From WS-7 sp035635575 (GTDB lineage Bacteria > Eisenbacteria > RBG-16-71-46 > SZUA-252), in the NCBI GenBank assembly GCA_035635575.1, contig DASQAV010000079.1, positions 1 through 35,234 on the forward strand: a DNA stretch of 35,234 nt, written 5' to 3'. Below, piece after piece: positions 14,791 to 21,735 of the stretch. The notes beneath the pieces were generated by a model. The model did no database searches. It was not told where the DNA came from and saw nothing but the letters and a program-made list of their open reading frames with translations. Both the position numbers and the translations under genes were made by a program. Numbering within the stretch: the stretch's first letter is position 1; every line of letters begins with the position of its first letter.

Positions 14791-16076
14791 AGCCGTTCGT
14801 CCTCGCGATCGACGGACCCGCCGGCGCCGGGAAGAGCACCACCGCGCGCGGCGTGGCGCAGCGGCTGGGGCTGCTCCACGTGGACTCGGGCTCGATGTAT
14901 CGGGCGGTGGCCTGGGCCGCGATCCAGAAGGGCGTGTCCCTCGACGACGAGAAGGCGCTCGTGGCGCTCCTCGAGACGACGCGGATCGTGCCCGGGATGG
15001 ATGGCGTCTCCGTGGACGGAACCTCGGTCGAGCGCATGATCCGGACGGCCGAGGCGGGGGAAGCGGCATCGCGTGTGGCGCTCCACCCGGCGCTTCGCCG
15101 GAAGCTGGTGGCGCTCCAGCGCTCCTTCGCGCGCCCGCCGGGGCTGGTCATGGAAGGGCGGGACATCGGGACGGTGGTGTTCCCGGACGCCACGCTGAAG
15201 CTCTTTGTCTCCGCGTCCGCGGAGGCGCGCGCGGAGCGGCGCTTCCAGGAGCTTCAGAAGCACGGGGAGAACCCCGACCGCCAGGCGATCGTGTCCCAGA
15301 TCCGCGAGCGGGATCGCCGGGATTCCGAGCGGGTGGCGAGCCCGCTCGTCAGGGCGCCCGACGCGATTCCCCTCGACACGACCGCGATGGGCCCCGAGGA
15401 GGCGGTCTCGGTGGCTGCCCAGTGGGCGGAGCTCGCGATGAAGCCGGTCCACCGGCCCGGGCTGGTCTACGCCTTTGGGGCCGGGTTCACGCGGCTTTTC
15501 GCGCGCACGCTCCTCGACTTCCACATCCAGGGCCTGGACCGGATTCCGCGCCGGGGCCCCGTGATCGTGGCCTGCAACCACATCTCCTTCTGGGATCCGC
15601 CCCTGGTGGGCGCCCATCTGCCTCGTGAGATGCACTTTGTCGCGAAGGCCGAATTGTTCCATAATCGCTTGTTCGGGGCTCTCCTCCGGGCCTATAATTC
15701 CATCCCGATTCAACGGGGTGCTCAGGCCCGCGCCGGTCTCCGCGGGGCCGAGGATGTGTTGTCCTCCGGTGGTGCCATTCTGATTTTTCCGGAAGGGACA
15801 AGGAACAAGAGCGGCGAGCTGAAGGCGCCCCGTGCGGGTGTGGGGCGTCTTGCCGCGATCACGAGGACCCCGGTCGTGCCCGCTTGCATTACGGGTTCGA
15901 ACCAAATCCGCCGTTCGATGCTGCGGCAGGTTCCCATCCGGATCACGTTCGGCTCGCCGGTGATGCCTCCGGGCTCGGGGAATCCCGAGCGGGAGGAAGT
16001 ACGCGCGTTCGCGCGAGCGATCATGGATCAGATCGCGGGGCTGCGGGCGGAGCAGGAGAAAACGACATGGAAGTGA
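14787..16076 (+). CDS. cmk-plsC: Cytidylate kinase fused to 1-acyl-sn-glycerol-3-phosphate acyltransferase
   Basis: A 429-residue two-domain protein in one uninterrupted frame. Residues 1 to about 215 are CMP kinase: P-loop GPAGAGKS (10-17), DSGSMYRAVAW, the VMEGRDIGTVVFPDA segment and the RERDRRDSER lid. It phosphorylates (d)CMP. Residues about 225-429 are a PlsC acyltransferase: NHISFWD with the HX4D pair (H265, D270), the glycerol-phosphate site FPEGTR (334-339), and a hydrophobic segment after the linker. It makes phosphatidic acid at the membrane. Elsewhere these are usually neighbouring genes. The start is TTG 14787, a TTGA overlap with aroA. An in-frame ATG at 15438 preceded by GGAG (15428-15431) could also yield free PlsC. 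The 3' end overlaps ispH by 10 bases. Confidence 0.92.
   Translation: MKPFVLAIDGPAGAGKSTTARGVAQRLGLLHVDSGSMYRAVAWAAIQKGVSLDDEKALVALLETTRIVPGMDGVSVDGTSVERMIRTAEAGEAASRVALHPALRRKLVALQRSFARPPGLVMEGRDIGTVVFPDATLKLFVSASAEARAERRFQELQKHGENPDRQAIVSQIRERDRRDSERVASPLVRAPDAIPLDTTAMGPEEAVSVAAQWAELAMKPVHRPGLVYAFGAGFTRLFARTLLDFHIQGLDRIPRRGPVIVACNHISFWDPPLVGAHLPREMHFVAKAELFHNRLFGALLRAYNSIPIQRGAQARAGLRGAEDVLSSGGAILIFPEGTRNKSGELKAPRAGVGRLAAITRTPVVPACITGSNQIRRSMLRQVPIRITFGSPVMPPGSGNPEREEVRAFARAIMDQIAGLRAEQEKTTWK
15428..15440 (+). promoter_or_regulatory. Possible internal ribosome binding site and start for free PlsC
   Basis: GGAG at 15428-15431 is six bases before an in-frame ATG at 15438, exactly at the junction between the kinase and acyltransferase domains (codon 218 of the fusion). 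It could be a remnant of a separate plsC start or a working site that makes the acyltransferase alone. GGAG is common in this GC-rich sequence, so chance is possible. Confidence 0.35.
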
Positions 16077-16921
16077 TCGTCGCCGACAATGCCGGATTCT
16101 GTTTCGGAGTGAAGCGAGCGATCAAGATGGCGAACGACACGATGGACGGTGGCGGGGCCGTGAAGTCGCTGGGCTCCCTGATCCACAATCCTCAGGTCGT
16201 CAGCTCGTTCCGGAAGCGCGGGCTCGAGGTCGTGGCCGACCTGGACGCGGTCGATCCGGAGGACACGGTCGTCATCCGGTCGCACGGCGTGGGACCGGAG
16301 ATCAAGAACAAGGCGCTCTCGCTCGGGCTCACGGTCGTGGATACGACCTGCCCGTTCGTGACCAAGGCGCAGCAGTACGCGGCCAAGCTGATCGCGGAGA
16401 ACTACAAGGTCGTCATGATCGGGGACAAGAACCACCCCGAGGTGATCGGCGTGGTCGCGCACACGCAGAACCAGGCCATCATCCTCGACTCGGTCGAGGA
16501 GGCGGAGAAGCTGAAGTTCATCCCGCGCATGGGCGTGGTGTTCCAGACCACGCATGCGATCGGGCACGTCCAGGAAGTGGTGGGCGCGCTCCTCAAGCGC
16601 GGGAAGGAAGTACGCGTGTTCAACACGCTCTGCGGCGCCACGACCTCGATGCAGAAGACCGCGATCGAGCTGAGCGGCGAGGTGGAGGCGATGGTCATCG
16701 TGGGCGGCCGGCAGAGTGCGAACACGGCGCAGCTCGCGGAAGTGTGCCGCAAGGTGAATCCGCGGGTGCTCATGATCGAATCCGCGGAGGAGCTGCACGA
16801 GGACTGGTTCCAGGGACTGACCCGCGTCGGCGTCTCGGCGGGCGCCTCCACTCCGGACGAGGTCATCGCCGAGGTGGTGGAGCGCATCACGAACATGGAG
16901 CCCGCTCCCGCGAGCGCGTGA
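16067..16921 (+). CDS. ispH: 4-hydroxy-3-methylbut-2-enyl diphosphate reductase
   Basis: A 284-residue IspH (LytB), the last enzyme of the MEP pathway, using a [4Fe-4S] cluster to make IPP and DMAPP. The three cluster cysteines are C12 (GFCFGV), C95 (TTCPFV) and C189 (TLCGATTSMQ). Substrate-binding histidines are in LIHNPQVV, RSHGVG and KNHPEVIG, the last with the proton-relay glutamate. SAGASTPDEVIAEV near the end is the usual C-terminal signature. The segment after the third cysteine differs from the common TICxATxxRQ form, and GGRQSANTAQL replaces GSKNSSNT-type text, but the Ser and Asn ligands remain. ATG 16067 has AGGAG (16054-16058) eight bases upstream. It overlaps the cmk-plsC end by 10 bases. 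Confidence 0.95.
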   Translation: MEVIVADNAGFCFGVKRAIKMANDTMDGGGAVKSLGSLIHNPQVVSSFRKRGLEVVADLDAVDPEDTVVIRSHGVGPEIKNKALSLGLTVVDTTCPFVTKAQQYAAKLIAENYKVVMIGDKNHPEVIGVVAHTQNQAIILDSVEEAEKLKFIPRMGVVFQTTHAIGHVQEVVGALLKRGKEVRVFNTLCGATTSMQKTAIELSGEVEAMVIVGGRQSANTAQLAEVCRKVNPRVLMIESAEELHEDWFQGLTRVGVSAGASTPDEVIAEVVERITNMEPAPASA

Positions 16922-16951
16922 AGTACCCCCAGGGGGAGAGCCCTCGGGGGG

Positions 16952-16980
16952 CTGACATCGGCAACACCGGCCTCTACGGC
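16952..16980 (+). promoter_or_regulatory. Probable rpsA promoter
   Basis: CTGACA at 16952-16957 and TACGGC at 16975-16980 are 17 bases apart; the -10 match is moderate. The predicted start near 16987 gives a leader of about 31 bases before the ATG at 17018. A promoter here would let the S1 gene be expressed independently of the long upstream run. Confidence 0.45.
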
Positions 16981-17017
16981 CGAATTTCATAGAAGAGGCA
17001 AGGGGGAACACAAGCGA

Positions 17018-18907
17018 ATGGTTCGACGTCATGAAGAGGATGTGGACGTAAAGGACGAGTCGGCGGATGAAGCCGAGGTCGAGACCAAGCCCCGGAAGCG
17101 CAAGCCGCAGACGAGGCTGATCCATGAGGACGTGGAAGCCGAGGGCACGGTGACCGCCGTCGGCATCGCGGAGCTCGACGAGGACGACGAATCCGAAAGC
17201 ATGGGGCAATGGCTCCAGCTCTACGAAGACTCGCTCAAGGACCTCGAAGAAGGGGAGATCGTCCGGGGACGCGTCCTCAAGATCGACGACAAGGAAGTGA
17301 CGGTGGACGTCGGGTTCAAGTCGGAAGGCGTGATCCCGGTGGAAGAGTTTCCCGACCTGGAAGGCGTGAAGGTCGGGGACGAGATCGAGGTGTTCCTCGA
17401 GAAGACCGAGAATCAGGACGGCCTGGTCGTCCTTTCCAAGCAGCGCGCCGACTTCGTCAAGGTCTGGGACCGTGTGAAGACCGCCGCGGACCAGGGCCAG
17501 CTGGTCGAAGGAAAACTGGTCCGGAAGATCAAGGGAGGCGTGGTGGTCGACCTCTACGGGGTCGAAGCGTTCCTGCCCGGCTCCCAGATCGCGCTGCGCC
17601 AGGTGCAGAACGTGGATTCCCTCATCGGCCAGGGGATGGAGTTCAAGATCATCAAGCTGAACAAGCGCCGCCGGAACATCGTCGTCTCGCGGCGCGCCGT
17701 CCTCGAGGAGCACCGGGCCAAGCAGAAGAGCGAGATCATCCAGGAGCTGGCGAAGGATCAGATTCGCGAGGGCGTGGTGAAGAACATCACGGACTTCGGC
17801 GCCTTCGTGGACCTCGGCGGCATCGACGGACTGCTCCACATCACGGACATGTCCTGGGGCCGCGTGAGCCACCCCTCGGAGCTGGTCTCCATCGGCGAGA
17901 AGGTGAAGGTGAAGGTCCTCTCCTTCGATCCCGAGAAGGAGCGCATCTCGCTGGGCATGAAGCAGCTCACGCCCTACCCGTGGGAAGACGTCGACAAGCG
18001 CTACCAGGTGGGACAAAAAGTAAAGGGCAAGGTCGTCTCGATCACCGACTACGGCGCCTTCGTGGAGCTGGAGAAGGGAATCGAGGGGCTGATCCACATC
18101 TCCGAGATGTCCTGGACGCGTCACGTCCGGCATCCTTCGAAGGTGGTCGCGATCGGAGATCAGATCGAGGCGGTGATTCTCAAGATCGACAAGGAAAACG
18201 AGAAGATCTCGCTCGGCCTGAAGCAGACCGAGCCGGATCCGTGGCTCACGCTCGATCAGCGATTCCCGATCGGCACGAAGCTCAGCGGAAAGGTGCGGAA
18301 CCTCACGAACTTCGGCGCCTTCGTGGAAATCGAGGAAGGCATCGATGGTCTGGTTCACATCAGCGACATGTCCTGGACCCGCCGCGTGGTGCATCCGAGC
18401 GAGGTGCTGAAGAAGGGGGACAAGGTCGACGTGGTCGTCCTCTCCATCGACAAGGACGCGCGGAGGATCTCGCTGGGCCTGAAGCAGGTCAGCGAGGATC
18501 CGTGGCCCACGCTCGCCGAGAAATACATTCCGGACCTCATCGTGAAGGGCAAGGTGGTCCGCCTCCTGGATCGCGGCGTCATCGTGGATCTGGAGGAGGG
18601 GCTGGAAGGATTCATTCCGCTCTCGCAGCTGGGCGTGGATGGATTGAAGAAGCCCGCGGACAGCTTCAAGGTGGGAGACGAGCTGAGCCTGAAAGTCACC
18701 CGCGTCGACACGCAGGCGCATCGGATCATCCTGAGCGTTCGCGCCTGGCTGACCGATCAGCCTCAGGCGGCGCAGGCCGAATTCCAGACGCGGTTCAAGC
18801 CGACACCCTCGGCGGAATCCACGGGCGAATCCACCGGCGAGCCATCGGTGGAGGAGACCGTTCCGCCGGAGGCCGAGGTGGCGGACGACGCGCCGGGAGA
18901 GTTCTAG
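17018..18907 (+). CDS. rpsA: 30S ribosomal protein S1
   Basis: A 629-residue S1 protein, which captures mRNA on the 30S subunit and is essential for initiation on structured leaders. After an acidic, probably disordered N-terminal region of about 75 residues there are six S1 (OB-fold) repeats. Repeats 3-5 are the most regular, each with a core like ITDFGAFVDL/ITDYGAFVEL/LTNFGAFVEI followed by GLxHIxxMSW and a closing KISLGLKQ-type strand. The C-terminal tail is acidic and carries a short STGE duplication. Six repeats match Gram-negative S1. The start ATG 17018 follows an AAGGGGGA purine tract about 9-10 bases away. The gene lies after cmk as in many bacteria and ends at a strong terminator. 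Confidence 0.97.
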   Translation: MVRRHEEDVDVKDESADEAEVETKPRKRKPQTRLIHEDVEAEGTVTAVGIAELDEDDESESMGQWLQLYEDSLKDLEEGEIVRGRVLKIDDKEVTVDVGFKSEGVIPVEEFPDLEGVKVGDEIEVFLEKTENQDGLVVLSKQRADFVKVWDRVKTAADQGQLVEGKLVRKIKGGVVVDLYGVEAFLPGSQIALRQVQNVDSLIGQGMEFKIIKLNKRRRNIVVSRRAVLEEHRAKQKSEIIQELAKDQIREGVVKNITDFGAFVDLGGIDGLLHITDMSWGRVSHPSELVSIGEKVKVKVLSFDPEKERISLGMKQLTPYPWEDVDKRYQVGQKVKGKVVSITDYGAFVELEKGIEGLIHISEMSWTRHVRHPSKVVAIGDQIEAVILKIDKENEKISLGLKQTEPDPWLTLDQRFPIGTKLSGKVRNLTNFGAFVEIEEGIDGLVHISDMSWTRRVVHPSEVLKKGDKVDVVVLSIDKDARRISLGLKQVSEDPWPTLAEKYIPDLIVKGKVVRLLDRGVIVDLEEGLEGFIPLSQLGVDGLKKPADSFKVGDELSLKVTRVDTQAHRIILSVRAWLTDQPQAAQAEFQTRFKPTPSAESTGESTGEPSVEETVPPEAEVADDAPGEF

Positions 18908-18938
18908 AGGCAGAATGACCGAACAGGTCACGACATTC

Positions 18939-18975
18939 CCCGAGGGGTCTTCCAAGGCCCCTCGGGTTTCTTTTT
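18939..18975 (+). terminator. Intrinsic terminator after rpsA
   Basis: CCCGAGGGG at 18939-18947 pairs perfectly with CCCCTCGGG at 18958-18966. Three more inner pairs (one G-T) leave a four-base loop, giving about 12 pairs. A TTTCTTTTT tract follows at 18967-18975. This is the only classic intrinsic terminator I can see in the window, and it separates rpsA from the lapA promoter. Confidence 0.95.
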
Positions 18976-19072
18976 CACGATTTCGGGGGAGGACGGGGTC
19001 CGGCTCCTCGGAAGACTCGACGCCCGAACTCCCGGTCATGAAAACGGTTCCGTGCTCCCAGCGAGCGATCGG

Positions 19073-19101
19073 TTGACCCCCCGCGAGCCACTGGATATCC
19101 T
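19073..19101 (+). promoter_or_regulatory. Probable promoter of lapA-lapB-SPOR-mutS
   Basis: TTGACC at 19073-19078 and TATCCT at 19096-19101 are 17 bases apart, a close match to a sigma-70 promoter. The predicted start near 19108 gives a leader of about 38 bases, and a GGGAGGGG tract precedes the lapA ATG. It lies downstream of the rpsA terminator, as expected for a new transcription unit. Confidence 0.7.
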
Positions 19102-19145
19102 GCCGACCGCATCCGGGTCCGACCGCAACCAGGGAGGGGACTGTC

Positions 19146-19472
19146 ATGTGGATCCTCAAGAATCTGGCCTGGCTCCTGATCATGGTCGCGGCCGTGGGGT
19201 TCGGGTACCTGAACATGAACGGCCTCGTGACGGAGATCCGGGTTCCGGGGGCGGTCTACGCCAACGTTCCGCTTCCGATCGCCCTCTTCGCCGCCTTTGC
19301 GCTGGGGATGCTCCTCGCCTTCCTTCTCACCCTCGTGAGCTACTTGAAGGGGCTGGCCACGCAGGGCCGTCTCTCCCGCGAGAACCAGAGCCTGAAGCAG
19401 GAGCTGCGGTCGCTCCGTAACCTCCCACTCGAGGATCTGCGGATCGGCGAGCGTGAGGGAAGCGAGGCGTGA
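19146..19472 (+). CDS. lapA: LapA-family inner membrane protein (lipopolysaccharide assembly protein A)
   Basis: A 108-residue LapA-domain (DUF1049) protein. Two transmembrane segments are visible, about residues 6-22 (LAWLLIMVAAVGFGYLN) and 43-67 (LPIALFAAFALGMLLAFLLTL). A cytoplasmic helix rich in Glu, Arg and Lys follows (SRENQSLKQELRSLRN), likely a short coiled coil. In E. coli LapA forms a complex with LapB that links LPS synthesis to FtsH-mediated LpxC turnover. The ATG at 19146 follows a GGGAGGGG tract. The stop forms a GTGA overlap with lapB, so the two are co-translated. Topology and pairing make the assignment good although the protein is small. Confidence 0.88.
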   Translation: MWILKNLAWLLIMVAAVGFGYLNMNGLVTEIRVPGAVYANVPLPIALFAAFALGMLLAFLLTLVSYLKGLATQGRLSRENQSLKQELRSLRNLPLEDLRIGEREGSEA

Positions 19473-20629
19473 CGACCGGCATCTACGCCTTCGTGCTGGG
19501 GGGCGCGATTCTGGCGATCGTGGGGTGGGCGGCGTGGACGCTCTCGGGCGGATTCACCACGGACCGCCGCGGTCCCGAGACCCCGTTCCGCCATGGCCTG
19601 GACGCGCTGCTTCGAGGCGAGAACGAGGAGGCGCTCCTCGCCTTCGCCGAGACGGTACGGATCGACACCGACAACGTCGACGCCTACATTCACATAGGGA
19701 ATTTGCTTCGAGAACGAGGTGAGCCCGCCCGGGCGATCAACGTCCACCGCGAGCTGACGGTCCGCTCGGGGCTGACCCCGGCCCAGGAGCGCGCCGTGCG
19801 GGAGAGCCTGGTGCTCGACCTCATCGCTCTCGGCAGGGCGGAACAGGCGGTGGAGGAGGCCGAGGACCTTCGCGAGCTGGACCGGAAGGATCCCAAGGTG
19901 CTCCATGTCCTTCTCAAGGCGCACGAGGCCGCGGGAAATTGGGAGGGCGCCTACGAAGCGCGCTCGGAGCTGGCGCGCCTCAGCGGGGAGCGGGGGAACG
20001 GTTCGCTGGCGAAGTATCGCTCCGCCGCAGGCGAGAGCTTCCTTCGCGCGGGCAAGACGCGCGAGGCGGAGCGGCAGTTCAAGAGCGCCCTTCGCCTCGA
20101 CAAGAACCACCCCGCGGCACTTCTCAGATTGGGAGACATCTGCTACCGCCGCGATCACCGCGACCGTGCCATCGTGTTCTGGAAATGGCTGGCGCGGATG
20201 CACCCCGGGCTTGCTCACGTGGTCCTCGACCGGCTGGCGAACGCCTACTTCGAGCGCGGCCGGTTCAGCGAGATCGCCCTGGCCTACGAGGAGCTCCTGT
20301 CGCGCAATCCGCGCGACGCCCGAATCCTGATCGCGCTCGCCCGGATGTACGAGAAGAAAGGGGACCTGCCGGAGGCGGCCCACACGCTCTCTCGCGCGCT
20401 CCAGATCGATCCCGAATCGGTCGAGGCCCGGCTCCTCCTCGTGAACGTGCACCGGCGCCTGGGCGATCTGAGCAGCGCCCTGGATGAGGTGGAGGCTCTC
20501 CTCCGCGCGGTGCCCAAGGTGGCGTCCTTCACGTGCGCTTCGTGCGGCGCCACGTCCGACGAATTCTGGACGCGCTGTCCCGAGTGCCACGCGTTCGCGC
20601 AGCCGGTCGCCGGGTCCACGACGGCATGA
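19469..20629 (+). CDS. lapB: LapB-family TPR protein with C-terminal rubredoxin-like metal knuckle
   Basis: A 386-residue LapB (YciM) homologue. An N-terminal membrane anchor (about residues 5-25, YAFVLGGAILAIVGWAAW) is followed by a run of TPR helices from about 40 to 345 (for example AAGESFLRAGKTREAERQFKSALRLDKNHPAALLRLGD in the centre). The C-terminus carries a metal site of four cysteines, C356-x2-C359 and C370-x2-C373, in TCASCG...RCPEC, matching the rubredoxin-type domain that LapB needs for function. LapB brings LpxC to the FtsH protease and controls LPS amount. The start GTG 19469 overlaps lapA and the stop overlaps the next gene as ATGA. Confidence 0.9.
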   Translation: MTTGIYAFVLGGAILAIVGWAAWTLSGGFTTDRRGPETPFRHGLDALLRGENEEALLAFAETVRIDTDNVDAYIHIGNLLRERGEPARAINVHRELTVRSGLTPAQERAVRESLVLDLIALGRAEQAVEEAEDLRELDRKDPKVLHVLLKAHEAAGNWEGAYEARSELARLSGERGNGSLAKYRSAAGESFLRAGKTREAERQFKSALRLDKNHPAALLRLGDICYRRDHRDRAIVFWKWLARMHPGLAHVVLDRLANAYFERGRFSEIALAYEELLSRNPRDARILIALARMYEKKGDLPEAAHTLSRALQIDPESVEARLLLVNVHRRLGDLSSALDEVEALLRAVPKVASFTCASCGATSDEFWTRCPECHAFAQPVAGSTTA

Positions 20630-21726
20630 GGATCCGCTCCCTGGTTCTCGCGCGCCTCGTGTCCACGGCCGCTCTCCTTCTCGGCGCCCTCTACGCTCCC
20701 GCGCCCGCGCAATCGCGCGCGCAGGAGCGCTTCCGGAGCCCGGCTCCCATGCGCGGCCAGCCGCGGGTCACGATGCAGGAGCGGCGTCTGGCCCAGGCAA
20801 AGAGTGCCTTCGAGCAGGGGCGCGTCGAGGAGGCGCGCGGCCTCCTCAAGGGAATCGACCCGGCGCAGCTCCCGCGGGGGCTGGGCGAGGAAGCCTCGTT
20901 CCTCACCGCGTCCCTGAGCGAGGACGCCGCGGCGTACGACAGGCTCCTGGACGAATACCTCAAGAACTATCCCCGCGGAGCGCGCAGGCGCGCGGTCACG
21001 CTGGCGCTGGGCAGGAGCCAGTTCGCGCAGGGGGACTACCGCGAGGCGGAAAATATTCTGAGCATCTTCTCGCCCGGCGTGGAGAGCGATCCGCTGGGGA
21101 AAGAGGGGCTGGTCTGGCGCGGGCTCTCCCAGTTGGGCCGCGGAGACGCCTCGGGCGCCTATCAGTTCTTCCTCTCGGCGAAGCCGGATCTTGACGGCAG
21201 CAATTTCGAGGAGGCCTACTACTTCGGAATGGCGGAGGCCGCGCTCCGCGCCAGCAAGCCGCGTGAGGCCGTGGACGCGCTCAAGGTGATCCTCGCGCGC
21301 CATTCACGCGGGGACTACGCGCCCCAGGCACTCTACGCGATGGGGGTCTCGCTGGAGACCATGGGGCGCGCGGCGGATGCATCCGCCGTCTTCCGCCAGG
21401 TGGCGCAGCGATTCCCCGATTCCTACGAGGCCACGCGTGCGCGGGATCGAGGAATCCGGAACGTCGGGACGCCCACGCTGGGGCTCCCGATCGGCGGCGG
21501 CTATTCCATCCAGGTAGGCGCCTTCTCGCGGCGCGAGCTGGCCGAGGCGCTTGCCAAGGACTTGAGACTCTCGGGGGTGGGGGACGTCCAGGTGCTGGAG
21601 GGGCGAGAGACCACACCCATCTACCGCGTTCGCGCGGGAGCCTTCGCCACGCGCGATGAAGCGCGCGCCCTGGGCGAGCGGCTACGCCGCGAGCGCGGCT
21701 TCTCGTACAACATCGTGCCCCGCTAG
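20626..21726 (+). CDS. Exported TPR and SPOR domain protein
   Basis: A 366-residue exported protein. The signal peptide (MRIRSLVLARLVSTAALLLGALYAPAPAQ in the first 29 residues) is followed by helical tetratricopeptide-like repeats (about 55-285, for example FSRREL is preceded by repeats ending in FRQVAQRFPDSYEA). A C-terminal SPOR domain (about 292-366) begins with GGYSIQVGAFSRRELAEALA and contains YRVRAGAFATRDEARALGERL. SPOR domains bind peptidoglycan stripped of stem peptides, usually at division sites, so the protein likely acts in the periplasm on the cell wall. ATG 20626 is set by the ATGA overlap with lapB and by the signal peptide that starts there. No specific gene name is justified. 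Confidence 0.87.
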   Translation: MRIRSLVLARLVSTAALLLGALYAPAPAQSRAQERFRSPAPMRGQPRVTMQERRLAQAKSAFEQGRVEEARGLLKGIDPAQLPRGLGEEASFLTASLSEDAAAYDRLLDEYLKNYPRGARRRAVTLALGRSQFAQGDYREAENILSIFSPGVESDPLGKEGLVWRGLSQLGRGDASGAYQFFLSAKPDLDGSNFEEAYYFGMAEAALRASKPREAVDALKVILARHSRGDYAPQALYAMGVSLETMGRAADASAVFRQVAQRFPDSYEATRARDRGIRNVGTPTLGLPIGGGYSIQVGAFSRRELAEALAKDLRLSGVGDVQVLEGRETTPIYRVRAGAFATRDEARALGERLRRERGFSYNIVPR

Positions 21727-21735
21727 CCGCCCGCC

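Noticed and set aside
16926..16951. C-run and G-run inverted segments between ispH and rpsA as a terminator or S1 autoregulatory hairpin
   Set aside because: The first loop would be a single base and no T-run follows. Stems can be drawn many ways in such GC-rich text, so no feature is claimed.
16028..19216. A 1062-codon open frame on the minus strand
   Set aside because: It is the shadow of ispH and rpsA, rich in His, Asp, Leu and Arg as expected from reversed GC-rich codons, with no domain of its own.
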